A DNA stretch of 64,000 bases, from positions 127,734,754-127,798,753 of the forward strand of contig CP136061.1 of NCBI GenBank assembly GCA_032622095.1, given 5' to 3'. A program made the translations under genes and the position numbers. The notes beneath the pieces are model-generated. The model did not search any database, was not told the DNA's origin, and worked only from the letters and a program-made list of their open reading frames with translations. Shown one piece after another: positions 36,901-44,306 of this stretch (positions are counted from its first letter, which is position 1; each line of letters starts with the position of its first letter). This stretch comes from Siphonodentalium dalli (lineage: Eukaryota > Mollusca > Scaphopoda > Gadilida > Siphonodentaliidae).

Positions 36901-37092
36901 ATCTGTTCATATTTATTTCCGCATTGTTTTATATGTGAACATTCATTGTGTCTCTGTTGGTAATTGAGTTGCACTTCATTTAGTCATTCACCACAACTTC
37001 ATAGACTGTAACATCCTTAATTTCAGGTAATGCGGAACATTGATCTGAAGACCATAGATGTCGACCAAATCCTATCAAAGATGTATGACTGA
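12752..37092 (+). CDS. NPAT: NPAT-like histone gene transcription coactivator, ten visible exons (5' end missing)
   Basis: Joined exons: 12752-12922, 13611-15353, 16766-16871, 19553-19607, 20366-20551, 21267-21360, 25438-26487, 29628-32233, 32781-32879, 37027-37092. All introns are GT-AG, all phases agree, and the join is open for about 2,058 residues to a TGA at 37090. The order of recognisable parts matches NPAT as I recall it: LisH-type N-terminal domain (exon 1), a SLWNNLDETI segment followed by a basic stretch (exon 2), a conserved acidic helix with TTENDPGLDGLLALF (exon 6), an AT-hook RRRGRPKK near residue 1160, lysine-rich nuclear localisation stretches, and a short C-terminus NIDLKTIDVDQILSKMYD. 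Many SP/TP sites fit the known CDK2 regulation of NPAT. In vertebrates NPAT works in the nucleus at histone locus bodies to activate S-phase histone genes. Vertebrate NPAT is about 1,430 residues, so this one is long. Family assignment is from memory of the sequence, without a search. Confidence 0.85.
12923..13610 (+). other. NPAT-like intron 1 (688 bp)
   Basis: GT-AG intron in phase 1. No repeat boundary or other gene seen. Confidence 0.7.
13611..15353 (+). CDS. NPAT: NPAT-like exon 2: conserved basic segment and Ser/Pro-rich region
   Basis: The acceptor is TTTTTTAG at 13610 and the donor GTATAA at 15354; the exon enters and leaves in phase 1. It encodes 581 residues. The first ~60 (DDKETTDNNRSLWNNLDETI, then a basic GRSQKGRTQTGNIRRMSRQL) are the best-conserved and match the segment after the LisH domain in NPAT. 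The rest is low-complexity and Ser/Thr/Gln-rich. Around 14580-14760 there is a degenerate repeat of the form SPYxSxSSVxSH (SPYVSQSSV, SPYMSHSSV, SPYTSH), possibly an internally expanded disordered region. The open frame continues past the donor to a stop in the intron, but the phase match to exon 3 favours splicing. Confidence 0.85.
15463..15698. mobile_element. TTAA MITE of the two-hairpin CCCTTTCATGA family
   Basis: The left TTAA (15459-15462) is followed by CCCTTTCATGA; two internal hairpins have arms ATTCTCTTATATATGCGAG and its reverse. The right end (GGAAGCTCCATTCAAGGAAG) has lost the TTAA. It lies in intron 2 of the NPAT-like gene. TTAA targets and CCCTTT-type ends fit piggyBac-like MITEs. 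Confidence 0.75.
15699..16765 (+). other. Rest of NPAT-like intron 2
   Basis: Nothing recognised apart from a small TATACACATGT palindrome cluster at ~16255-16315. Confidence 0.5.
16766..16871 (+). CDS. NPAT: NPAT-like exon 3
   Basis: Small 106-nt exon, acceptor ATTACAG, donor GTAGTA. It reads IGFTSPNRRRTTSLMSTPCK and ends GKSPRRKR: Ser/Thr-Pro sites plus basic clusters, as expected in a CDK-regulated nuclear protein. It enters in phase 1 and leaves in phase 2, fitting exons 2 and 4. The GTAGTA donor is weak and should be confirmed by transcripts. Confidence 0.7.
17220..17530. repeat. Dispersed repeat related to 11080-11200
   Basis: Shared blocks include AACCGCCA-AAACAGAAAGAATA and ATAGACA followed by TTGTTCTTAT, in the same order at 11130-11190 and 17278-17320. 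A short related piece lies at ~24120-24160. Family and boundaries unknown. Confidence 0.5.
17845..18970. repeat. Two interleaved ~155-165 bp repeat families in NPAT-like intron 3
   Basis: The outer family (units with GTGATAGCAC, TACGGCCCTTGTTTGA, AGCTTGTAACTT) is seen at 17845-18190 and resumes at ~18820-18960. Between them, 18215-18720 holds three units starting GGTTTCCGACCGATAACTCC with a TCTGTCC-type microsatellite at the left. The interruption suggests nesting. Non-coding. Confidence 0.65.
18971..19552 (+). other. Rest of NPAT-like intron 3
   Basis: Apart from a short direct repeat near 19445-19535 (GTGCCTCTGTTGTGAATTCA twice, 61 bp apart), nothing recognised. Confidence 0.5.
19553..19607 (+). 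CDS. NPAT: NPAT-like exon 4 (micro-exon)
   Basis: 55-nt exon with acceptor CTTCCAG and donor GTGAGT, encoding RHMPKKRSVDSSFADEFTN. It enters with one base completing an AGG codon begun in exon 3 and leaves in phase 0. The support is the phase agreement on both sides and the basic PKKR motif. Confidence 0.7.
19881..20109. mobile_element. TTAA MITE, two-hairpin CCCTTTCATGA family
   Basis: TTAA at 19877-19880 and 20110-20113; ends CCCTTTCATGACTGGAG and (reverse) CCCTTTCATGATGGGAG. It contains the GCATTCTCTTATATATGCGA hairpin modules. 229 bp, in intron 4 of the NPAT-like gene. Confidence 0.85.
20366..20551 (+). CDS. NPAT: NPAT-like exon 5
   Basis: 186-nt exon, acceptor ATTTTAG, donor GTGAGT, phase 0 on both sides. 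It starts PTGLWEKMAERLAESINKTR, a predicted amphipathic helix, then a polar linker, and ends GEYIENFLSIS. In NPAT a similar 'KLAENINK' helix precedes the conserved motif carried here by exon 6. The order of helix, linker and acidic motif supports the family call. Confidence 0.8.
20552..21266 (+). other. NPAT-like intron 5, with a candidate Helitron 3' end
   Basis: At 21009-21037 a perfect stem GGCTCC-TAAA-GGGAGCC is followed by TGTTTCAG and CTAG, then T. This matches a Helitron 3' terminus. No matching 5' end was identified. Confidence 0.5.
21267..21360 (+). CDS. NPAT: NPAT-like exon 6: conserved acidic helix
   Basis: 94-nt exon, acceptor GTTACAG, donor GTTAGT. It encodes EVPMSEDTIQRIISTTENDP followed by GLDGLLALFNS and runs into exon 7 (DFDDQ). 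The pattern of a TE-DP motif followed by a hydrophobic L..LF helix is one of the recognisable internal blocks of NPAT proteins. It enters in phase 0 and leaves in phase 1. Confidence 0.8.
21687..22335 (-). mobile_element. Helitron-like element, trimer copy H5
   Basis: Reverse orientation relative to H1: 3' end CTAG with hairpin at 21687-21716, body with four ~122-bp units (GCGCATGCGC near 21801, 21924, 22047, a mutated one near 22168), ending in the 5' TCTCATATATATTTTGAAG (reverse complement) at 22335. H6 starts at the next base. Confidence 0.85.
22336..23076 (-). mobile_element. Helitron-like element, trimer copy H6
   Basis: Same family and orientation as H5, with five ~122-bp units. Repeated open frames across it are by-products of the array (the unit length is not a multiple of three) and have no sign of being a protein. 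Confidence 0.85.
23077..23636 (-). mobile_element. Helitron-like element, trimer copy H7
   Basis: Same family; three units, one shortened near 23330-23345, and a partial duplication near its 3' end (23130-23200). The host base after it is T, and the base before H5 is A, so the trimer as a whole sits in one A|T target. Confidence 0.85.
23637..25139 (+). other. Rest of NPAT-like intron 6 before the foldback
   Basis: AT-rich. Contains ATATAT simple repeats (~24230-24325) and a short duplication (GATGTACGG-TAGTACAATGT at ~24348 and ~24401). A cluster of TGACGT motifs is at ~24896-24945. No gene recognised. Confidence 0.45.
25140..25405. mobile_element. Foldback element, CAAGCCTG family, 5'-truncated copy
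   Basis: It contains one complete hairpin (GAGGTTCCCAGAAGGTGAAT ... ATTCACCCTCTAGGGACCTC) with the GCTAGCCCGC-T-TGCGGGATAG loop and the right terminus ATGCAGGCTTG. The left half of the full element (compare 42398-42835) is missing. It ends 32 bases before NPAT-like exon 7. Confidence 0.8.
25438..26487 (+). CDS. NPAT: NPAT-like exon 7: disordered region with KTPVKL repeats
   Basis: 1,050-nt exon with acceptor TTTCCAG and donor GTAAGA, phase 1 both sides, 350 residues. It is polar and low-complexity; its last ~90 residues are basic (LPPRRRRKSKTPVAKATTPV) with a short degenerate repeat (TPVAKA, TPVKLASK, TPVKLAPK) holding TP sites. A foldback transposon ends at 25405, only 32 bases upstream of the exon. 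The - strand frame at 26048-26473 is a shadow of this exon. Confidence 0.8.
26488..29398 (+). other. NPAT-like intron 7
   Basis: A 3.1-kb intron mostly made of repeats. A 160-residue open frame at 28521-29003 is low-complexity, has no recognised family and is judged spurious. Confidence 0.5.
26885..28330 (+). repeat. Nested dispersed repeats with CTGT and GTCC microsatellites
   Basis: The outer repeat (ACACCCACTTTTTGCAGAAA, CTGT microsatellite, ATGGGTTATCAGATCTG unit) runs to ~27090 and resumes at ~28195 with ATGGGTTATCGGATCTG. The inner copy 27090-28170 has five ~155-bp units starting GTTTCCGGATGATAACTTT and the same ends as 12127-12690. A partial outer unit is also at ~36575-36650. Confidence 0.65.
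29399..29592. mobile_element. TTAA MITE, two-hairpin CCCTTTCATGA family
   Basis: TTAA at 29395-29398 and 29593-29596; ends CCTTCCATGACTGGAG and (reverse) ACCTTTCATGATGGGAG. 194 bp with a shortened interior. Ends 35 bases before NPAT-like exon 8. Confidence 0.82.
29628..32233 (+). CDS. NPAT: NPAT-like exon 8: AT-hook and basic clusters
   Basis: The largest exon (2,606 nt, about 869 residues), acceptor CTTGCAG, donor GTAAGA, entering in phase 1 and leaving in phase 0. Near its start KRRRGRPKKVV (29703-29735) is an AT-hook with a GRP core. Further on are Ser/Thr-Pro sites (SPSPSSVSCSMSSPV), a lysine-rich cluster (KKKGRKVKKKKEKK at ~31412-31455) that looks like a nuclear localisation signal, and a final segment with LRRTPKKKYVESFFQSI. 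The uninterrupted length of this frame is itself strong evidence of coding. Confidence 0.88.
32234..32780 (+). other. NPAT-like intron 8
   Basis: 547-bp intron; nothing recognised inside. Confidence 0.6.
32781..32879 (+). CDS. NPAT: NPAT-like exon 9
   Basis: 99-nt exon in phase 0, acceptor ATTTATAG, donor GTGAGT. It encodes AKRKRKSGRKSAESVGRPTQ and a polar tail ending STEESSAA. The basic start continues the KRKS pattern at the end of exon 8. The acceptor has a poor pyrimidine tract, so the exact start is slightly uncertain. Confidence 0.75.
33571..34434. mobile_element. Non-autonomous hAT-like element, CAGGGACCAGC ends
   Basis: Ends CAGGGACCAGCCGAGAGGGC and (reverse) CAGGGACCAGCCTAGACC. The 8-bp target duplication TTTTCATG is perfect at 33563-33570 and 34435-34442. 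Internal CTTCGCCCT/AGGGCGAAG stems lie near both ends. 864 bp, no transposase frame. Confidence 0.9.
35420..35500. repeat. Small hairpin, GGACATTCGTAAACT arms
   Basis: Arms at ~35430-35452 and ~35469-35492 are inverted and nearly identical, with a short loop. Adjacent to the TTAA element starting at 35509. Confidence 0.6.
35509..35899. mobile_element. TTAA MITE, CCCTTTACCCAACA family
   Basis: TTAA at 35505-35508 and 35900-35903. Ends CCCTTTACCCAACAGAAGGG and (reverse) CCCTTTACCCAACAAACCGG. The interior carries the same GCATTCTCTTATATATGCGA hairpin modules as the CCCTTTCATGA family plus a unique tail (AGGAGCCGGTTCCAATGATA). 391 bp. Confidence 0.87.
36020..36498. mobile_element. TTAA element with long inverted repeats, AGGTACTCAATCCG ends
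   Basis: TTAA at 36016-36019 and 36499-36502. Ends AGGTACTCAATCCGATAAAA and (reverse) AGGTACTCAATCCGCAAGAG. Inverted similarity continues inward (CGAGTCGAGAAAGTCACCCA against TGGGTTCCTCGACTCG). 479 bp. Confidence 0.82.
36688..36803. mobile_element. TTAA palindromic MITE, TTTCAGTGCCAAG family (short copy)
   Basis: TTAA at 36684-36687 and 36804-36807. A near-perfect 116-bp palindrome; arms include CAACCCATATTTCCTTGATC. A longer copy is at 52736-52951. Confidence 0.85.
37027..37092 (+). CDS. NPAT: NPAT-like exon 10: C-terminus and stop
   Basis: After a 4.1-kb intron, a TTTCAG acceptor at 37026 opens a 66-nt terminal exon, VMRNIDLKTIDVDQILSKMY-D, with TGA at 37090-37092. The (I/L)DVD-x-(I/F)L pattern resembles the conserved extreme C-terminus of vertebrate NPAT as I recall it, which matters for histone gene activation. 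A foldback element begins about 27 bases after the stop, so it would lie in the 3' UTR. A possible AATAAA lies at 37585-37590. Confidence 0.72.
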   Translation, partial: VMRNIDLKTIDVDQILSKMYD

Positions 37093-37118
37093 ATATTTTT
37101 ATCGGAATGTGCATGAAC

Positions 37119-37455
37119 CAGGCCTGAGAATATAGTGTTGGACATTTGCAGAATGAGGTTCCCAGAGGGTGAATTTAATAATGTTAGCATCACCAAATTC
37201 ATCCTCTGGGGACCTAATTCAGCATGGCCTCATCTGCTATGGGAGACCTGGACTCAAGATTTATATTCCAAGATTGTGAATATTGTGATGTGCACCCTTT
37301 GGGCATCTCTTTTTATGCAATGTGTCATCTGCCAATTTGGTGATGTAGAGAAACTAAAGTAAAAACGAAAAGTACGATTTGCGAAGAAGTTTCTAAAGAA
37401 ACTAAAAAACTTGTTAATTTGAAAATAATGATACTTTCCAGAGAAGATGAGGCCA
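37119..37455. mobile_element. Foldback element, CAAGCCTG family, decayed copy
   Basis: It begins about 27 bases after the NPAT-like stop. One hairpin (GAGGTTCCCAGAGGGTGAAT ... CCTCTGGGGACCTAATTC) and the inner spacer (GCCAATTTGGTGATGTAGAG) are recognisable; the second hairpin is lost after GAGAAGATGAGGCC. Probably part of the gene's 3' UTR. Confidence 0.7.
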
Positions 37456-40400
37456 TGGTTTTGGCACCGGACTAAATTATTTTGCCAAATTATTTTTTTT
37501 TTTCTTACTGTATAAATTAACTACAGACAGATGTAAAATGAGCTAGTAAACCAAGTTAGTATTATTAATAGATATCAAAGTAGCAATAAATATCTGAGAG
37601 ACACCGGAAACTATGCTTAATATTGCTATACAGTTATCAAACTACAAATAACTTGTCATAAAAGCATACATATTATTTCACCCTGTATCCTTGCTGACAA
37701 CAATGAGCCAGACATTCAACCTTTACCCCACAAACCAGCCATTTACGGCCATGTTATCACACAAACCGACTGAAAATGTACAAAAATGTACAAAAAGGTT
37801 CAATTGTTACTTTTTGTTTTGCACCACATGCAGGCATTTTTAAAATAAAAAATCTAACAATTTTGGTTGGTGTGGAAAGCTGAGATTATAAGTTGCCAGT
37901 TACTTGACCATTTTTGTTGAATTTATGAAAATTTTCACACTATAAACCTGTCAAAGTAACTTTTATTTCCAACAATAATAATATCAACAAAGCTGGGGTC
38001 ACGTTTGCGACCTGTTGTCAGAGGAGCTTTCTTATTTACTGCATTCTGAAACTATGTGAAAGGTCGTGTGCGGGGCAAAAAAATTGTCATAGCCGATCAT
38101 TTTAAATTGATATTTATATTGGAAAATGTTATTTCTATAATTGGGATTTGTTTTGTTCAAAGTGCATTATATCTGAGTTTTGCCCACCCTAAAATGGTTA
38201 CAGATAAGCGACATCTGACCAACGTTTGCGTAACAGATTATATCGGTCATGAGATGACAATAAAACCATATATAGAAATTAAATCCAAGTCGACTAAACA
38301 TTTTATAAAATTTAAAGGGAAATGAAACTCTCACATAATCAAAAGGCATGTGCATTAACCAAGCTTTTCTCTGTTCATTTGTAATGTTTCAGTGCAAATC
38401 TACACACAAGATCAGATATGGCATCTTTAACTAACCTGCGCAAGCAATTACACCGGTAACTTGATGCCGCCATTTTGAAAGAAATATTATCTCCCATTAT
38501 AGTTTGTGACGTCACTGCCACACTTGGTTGCTTAATGCTAAACTATATCACGTACGATAGTCTGTTTTTATATATGAATACAAATAATACAGTGGATGCT
38601 TGTTGTGCGCAATAAATGATTATCTGTCGTGAATAAATTATAGTTCAATTCGTGATAGGTTGTTTGGTTTTCATATTTGCCCATAGATAACTCATGTGAG
38701 TTTGGCTGAGATTGTCACATTCAAATGTTATGCGACCATTAATTAACTGGCTGTAAATTGTTCAAAATTATAACGTAAATCATTTTGAATTATAACACAT
38801 GTATGTAGTCTTTTATAGGCTGTAATTGCTTGGATTTTGTGCAGAATAACAAACAAACATGACAAAATGATTTTAGTGTGATAGCCTTTATAAATATCTA
38901 TACTAAGGATGAGTAATGCCAGAAGTGAGGCTGTGACATCATGATCTTATAAATATGGACGTGCCGTAATTAGCAGGAGTTTTGAATTTCGCCATGCAAT
39001 ATTGTTGTGTTGAGTATAACTAAGAAATGAGAGGTGTTTTATCGCACAATGGTTGCAGTCCTTCCAATTTTGAGGCACACAATCGCTCTGACATTGCGCA
39101 CCTGGAATTGAAAAGTATCACACAAAAAGTTGCACGCCCCACGATCTTGGTTAAGTTTACTCATTTATTAACTGATAAAATGCAGCACAGTAAGGGTTGG
39201 AATAACAACGATCATCATAGAAGTCATAGCATCAAAGGTTATACACTGGAGTGTTTTTAATACGTAATGGTCTGTGCATAGTGTTCAATGCATGTATCTC
39301 GCAGACAAAGCGATCATCAATGGAATCAAAGTAGTCAAAACAATAAAAAAAAATTGCGACATCATCGCTCTCAGTTCTGAGTCACAATGAAATACACACC
39401 AGATTGTATGAAACAGGAAAAAGTAAATGGTACGGATTACCAATTTACCATAATGAATTATTAGTAACAATTCAATCCCACCCGGGAGTCAACCAGGGAA
39501 TATATTCCCTTGAGTCGGAACTTTTTTTTAAGTAAACCAACAATGAACACTTTTATTTTGTTTGAAATTCTATTTTATTAAAATAGCGCAAAGCAATGTT
39601 ATTTGAGTGTATTATGCACATGCATCGGTTATAACTTACATTTCCCGTTAGGTGCACCAAAGCAAAACTGCGCTCCTAGATACAAAATAAGGTGCACAAT
39701 AAACTGCGCACTATGTTTTTCAAAATCAAAGGGCTGATGGTTGATATACTTCATAGATTTGTTGAGGGTTTCCTTCCCGTTTAATAATTTATATCGAATA
39801 TTTATTACATATTGTTTATAAATTATTGAACATCAACGAGTGAAAGTCTGTTACAAAAAACGGTATGCTCTGACAATTTTGACACTTGAAATTTACATAA
39901 AACAAGGTAAATAATTTATTAAACATTACTGTTATCACCTATTTTTGTCTCGGGTTATGTCAATGTGAACCGATTTACGTCTATTGGTATACACAAATCT
40001 GAGCCATATATATACCCCTCAATATCACCGACTTAACTATGAATTTCATTTTTGTAAGTGTCATTGTGAAACAATACATTGAAAGCCGTTGATAACTTGC
40101 CCAATTTTGTGCGTTTTATTTTTGTGACCGAAGATTCGGGAAACAAACAACTTACCTCAAACAACCGAATTATAATATTATGCCTTTATCACCACTTCTC
40201 AAAATTACACAAAGACTAACAACACACATCTTTGCAAATCAAATGGTGTTTTTAATTGTGTAATAAATGACTCTGCAAGAAATTAGGGCAACATTGTTTT
40301 GGCTAGAGGGAATTATGGCTTATCTGTTGGTAAAGGTGGCCATTCACATTCGGCTGATTAACCTATTGTCTTATACTCGCTGGTCGTAAATATGTGGTAA

Positions 40401-40904
40401 CAATGTCACCATTAATATGCATTGTTACAATGACTGCTTGCATCCATAATCCAAACAGACAAAGGGGGGATTAACTGTAAAAAACAATTTAATAATTCTA
40501 ATAACTTTTGCTGTTTCGTGCAAATAGATAGCATCTACATTCTGAGCATGTTACAAATTACATATACCTAACCAGCCTCAATGAAAAATTTACAGATCAT
40601 CGCCTTTTTCCAACACATATTTTAACCACGATCGATTAGCTGCTTGATGAAAGTTTGATTTTGACAGAAAGTATGGATTACCATTTTGTGAAACTAAAGA
40701 TTACATATAACTTTCGACATCACAGCTAACCGCGCTAAGTTGTTTGACTTCTTGATTGGGTATAACAAATAACCCACTTACGATGATGTTTTATGACTAG
40801 CGAGTTCACACATCCCATAAATTAAAAACTAACTTGCCAATTTTTTTTTGCCGATTGAAAATATTTTTTTCCATTAGTAAATTTGCAAGCGACAGCGCGA
40901 ACCC
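37456..40904. other. Intergenic, no gene recognised
   Basis: AT-rich with only short frames (for example 38056-38325 plus, 39027-39260 plus) that lack family features. A candidate polyA signal for the NPAT-like gene is at 37585-37590. A TGACGTCA site lies at ~38508-38515. Confidence 0.45.
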
Positions 40905-40980
40905 TGGATAAGGCCTAAGCAGAATGAGGTCCCCAAAGGGTAAATTTAGTGATGCTAACCCGCTGAGATGACATATTTTG
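40905..40980. mobile_element. Foldback fragment, CAAGCCTG family
   Basis: Only AGGCCTAAGCAGAATGAGGT, GGTAAATTTAGTGATGCTAA and CCGCT remain: the left arm and part of the loop of one hairpin. Confidence 0.6.
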
Positions 40981-41488
40981 CTAATTTATAAGGGATATGG
41001 CAGTTAGTGTTTTTGTCAAAATCAAGACTTATTTAATGTATATATTGGAATTTTCCCCAGGGCCTGTGCTCTATATTAAAAAAATTCATTCTTATGAGCC
41101 TGGGATGAATGCAAAATACACTCTCATAAACAAAGAACTTTGTAAAATAACGTGGCAATTTTAATGAAAATAAGGGATCGGCTTAACCCTTTCATGACTG
41201 TAACGGACATAGACGGCCATGTTGTTTCTGGACCAAAGCACCCGAGGAAGGCTGTTCTGTAAATTGCACTAAGTGAATGTCACCAATTGGAAACCTTTTG
41301 GAGGTCTAATTGAAAAGGTGTTGGCCTTATCACAATCCAACTTGATAAAAGACTATTTCCTGATAGTACCCACCTTTTTCCTGATAACTGCGCTCGAAAT
41401 GTCGCTATGCCAAGCTAATAATGGGCCAGTTGCCAGTAAAATTCAGCTAATAATTTACAGACAAATCTTGGTACTACATGTAATAGGG
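40981..41488. other. Intergenic, with one decayed TTAACCCTTTCATGACTG end
   Basis: A single MITE end motif (TTAACCCTTTCATGACTG at ~41183) has no partner, so it is a remnant. Nothing else recognised. Confidence 0.45.
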
Positions 41489-41492
41489 TTAA

Positions 41493-41861
41493 GCCTTTAC
41501 CCAACAGAACGGCCCTGTGCCAATGCATTCTCTTATATATGCAAGGCAACCATTTTTAACACATATTAAAAATGATAAAATTGTCAAAGAATGTAGAAAA
41601 AAATTATAAAATTGTTAAAGAATGTAAGATTTTTTTTTTTTAGGCCAATGCATTCTCTTATATATGCGAGGCGACCTATGGTCGACTCGCATATATAAGA
41701 GAATGCATTGGCACAGGGCATAACTGTAACCATCACAATGTGGTCAATGAACCGGTTCCAATGATATCCATATTTGTATGGTGTTATTGAGACAGACCGA
41801 AGATATTTTAGGCTGTTGAAGCTTTATTTGGGCGTTTTTGGCCGGTTTGTTGGGTAAAGGG
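41493..41861. mobile_element. TTAA MITE, CCCTTTACCCAACA family
   Basis: TTAA at 41489-41492 and 41862-41865. The left end has mutated to GCCTTTACCCAACA. The first hairpin is half deleted; the second is intact (41641-41715). 369 bp. Confidence 0.85.
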
Positions 41862-41963
41862 TTAAGCCTTATAGTTATTCTCATTATAATTTTTCTGCTT
41901 ATATCAGCTTATATGGTACTTTCTGTTTATCAGAATTATGCTCAAAAGTTAAAAACATTTATA

Positions 41964-42300
41964 CAGGGACCAGCCTAGAGGGCGACTTGAGATACAACTT
42001 CTCCCTAAAATGTGCAAATTCTCCCTATTTTTTGTCCCAGGGAGAAGTGACCTCTCTCTCATATGCACATGTCCCAACAGCATATTTAAAGTATATGTAC
42101 TGATTATAATAATGTTCTTACTCACTATAATGGTTTTATAAATAGGCAATTGTGTTGAATAATACTTATTTTATCACAGAACGGTGATGTTGAGGTGTAA
42201 ATTGAACTTCAGCCATTGCAACTTCTCCCTGATAAGTGTTCTTCTCCTTAATATTTAAACCAAACAGGAAGAAGTGACTTCTCCCTATTTGAAACCTTTG
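41964..42300 (+). mobile_element. hAT-like fragment, CAGGGACCAGC left end only
   Basis: Left end CAGGGACCAGCCTAGAGGGC as at 33571, followed by CTTCTCCCT/AGGGAGAAG stems. No matching right end was found; the end coordinate is approximate. Confidence 0.55.
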
Positions 42301-42397
42301 TAGGTGCATGTACATGTAATACTGTATACAGTACTCAATTGAGCAGTTGTTTGCTCTCCTCATTATTCTCTTTGAGTTTCGTCCAGTCAACGCAGAC

Positions 42398-42835
42398 CAA
42401 GCCTGCAAATAGTGTGTCTGTCATTTGCAGAATGAGGTCCCCAGAGGGTGAAGTTAGTGACACAATCCCGCAAGATGGGCTAGCATCACCAAATTCACCC
42501 TCTGGGAACCTAATTCTGCTTAGGCCCCAACTGCTATGGGAGACCTATGATCAGATTGAATTTCCCTAATTGAAGTTGTGATGTTCACCCATTAGTCACC
42601 TCGATAACATTATCTTCTGCAAATTATGGGATGTAGAAACTTCCCAGAAGGGAATAAGTAACTAAAAACAATGTTAATTTGAATCTATAGATACTTCCTA
42701 GAAGATGAGGTGTAAGCAGGATGAGGTCTTCAGAGGGTGAATTTGGTGATGCTAGCCCGCTGTGCAGGATAGCATCACTAAATTCACCCTCTGGGGACCT
42801 CATTCTGCAAATGACAGACACTATTTGCAGGCTTG
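42398..42835. mobile_element. Foldback element, CAAGCCTG family, complete copy
   Basis: Ends CAAGCCTGCAAATAGTGTGT and (reverse) CAAGCCTGCAAATAGTGTCT, followed by CTGTCATTTGCAGAATGAGG. Two hairpins with GAGGTCC..AGAGGGTGAA arms flank a ~170-bp spacer. Flanking 8-mers ACGCAGAC (42390-42397) and ATGCAGAC (42836-42843) are a 7/8 target duplication. 438 bp. Confidence 0.88.
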
Positions 42836-42843
42836 ATGCAGAC

Positions 42844-43274
42844 AAACTTTTTATTTCCTGATGTTATTTTTAGTTTTCTATTTATTCTGAGTGCATGCTG
42901 TCGCTATGGCGACTGACACTCTCCTTGTTAAATCATTTGTATGCACTGTTAAATTGTTTTATGTTCATTAAAATATGAAACAAAATTGTTTATCTTGTCT
43001 TGTCCATTATTTCATTCAACATTATACAATTTCTTTGACAAACTTCGCATTCTGTAATACTGCCAAACTGATTAACAACTTCACAGTTTTATCAGGATTA
43101 CCTCCAGATTTGGTACATTCAAATTTTCATGATATATTAAATATTAGTAAAATAAGAATTACTTTTAAATTATCACCAGTTTGTTGGTTAGATGACATAA
43201 TGAAATTGCACATGTCAATACATTTTAAGAAGCAATGTTGCACACACATGCTTATAACAATTGCTGTTGATTAC
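42844..43274. other. Intergenic, nothing recognised
   Basis: The 132-residue plus frame at 42975-43373 runs into the next MITE and has no recognised family. Confidence 0.4.
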
Positions 43275-43492
43275 CCCTTCCGTGACTGGAGCTTCCTGAA
43301 ATTTTGCGATAAATCTGTGCCAATGCTTTCTCTTATATACGCGAGTTTCACATTGGGAGCCTTTCATATATAAGAGAATACATTGGCCTAACAATATTTA
43401 TCTTGACCTGGTAAGCCAGTGCATTCTCTTATATATGCAAGGCTTCCTATGTGAGAAGCGCATATATAAGAGAATGCATGGCACAGGATGTT
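43275..43492. mobile_element. TTAA MITE, CCCTTTCATGA family, decayed ends
   Basis: The left end CCCTTCCGTGACTGGAGCTT and both hairpin modules are present; the right end is eroded after GGCACAGGATGTTTAAAG. Boundaries approximate. Confidence 0.7.
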
Positions 43493-43604
43493 TAAAGGTG
43501 CAACTCTCTGTTAAAGCCCACCTATGTAGCATAGGCAGAATGGTCAGAACTTCTTTTCTGTCCATTAATTTTCTGTGCAGTATTCATGATCACTCTTGTT
43601 TTAA

Positions 43605-43895
43605 AGGGGGACTGTACCCTAAATCCGACCATCTATGAGACCATCTCCTTTTATTCTCAATATAATATATGCAACAAATGAATGAATTTGAACCGTGGAT
43701 GAGTGCAAAATACACTCATGTGCTCTATGAACATTGAAAACAACATGGTAATTATAATGAAAACGAATTTATGACTGGGTTTCATTTTAATCACCATTAA
43801 TCAATGGCTCAAATTCATTCATTTGTTGTATATATTCTGTTGAGTATAAAAGGAGATTGTCCCATGAACGGCCGGATTTAGTGTACAGTACCCCT
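43605..43895. mobile_element. TTAA MITE, AGGGG-ACTGTAC ends
   Basis: TTAA at 43601-43604 and 43896-43899. Ends AGGGGGACTGTACCCTAAAT and (reverse) AGGGGTACTGTACACTAAAT. Inverted repeats extend ~80 bp (ATCTCCTTTTA, CAACAAATGAATGAATTTGA). 291 bp. Confidence 0.85.
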
Positions 43896-44004
43896 TTAAC
43901 TTGTCAAGTCCTATTTTCTTCAGGTTATAATTAGATTTGCTTGGCAGCCATTATCTTTTCTACGATTGCTGCTATATAAATCACTTCCACAATAATTATA
44001 TTAA

Positions 44005-44302
44005 CCCTTTACCCAACAGAAGGGCCCTGTTATAAAATTGTTAAAGAATGTAAGAAAAAATGGTAAAAAGTGTTAAATTTTTTTTTTGTTTTTAGGCCAA
44101 TGCATTCTCTTATATATGCGAGGCGACCTATGGTCGACTCGCATATATAAGAGAATGCATTGGCACAAGGCTAACTGTAACTATCACAATGTGGCCAAGG
44201 AGCCGGTTCCAATGATATCCATATTTGTATGGTTTTATTGAGACAGACCGAAGATATTTTAGGCTGTTGAAGCTTTATTTGGCCGGTTTGTTGGGTAAAG
44301 GG
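44005..44302. mobile_element. TTAA MITE, CCCTTTACCCAACA family, one-hairpin form
   Basis: TTAA at 44001-44004 and 44303-44306; ends CCCTTTACCCAACAGAAGGG and (reverse) CCCTTTACCCAACAAACCGG. The first hairpin present in 35509-35899 is missing. 298 bp. Confidence 0.87.
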
Positions 44303-44306
44303 TTAA

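Larger units (their letters stand above)
32880..37026 (+). other. NPAT-like intron 9 (4.1 kb)
   Basis: Last intron of the gene. It holds a hAT-like element, two TTAA MITEs of different families, a third long-arm TTAA element and small palindromes, listed separately. The 164-residue minus frame (35619-36113) crosses a MITE and is not a gene. Confidence 0.7.
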
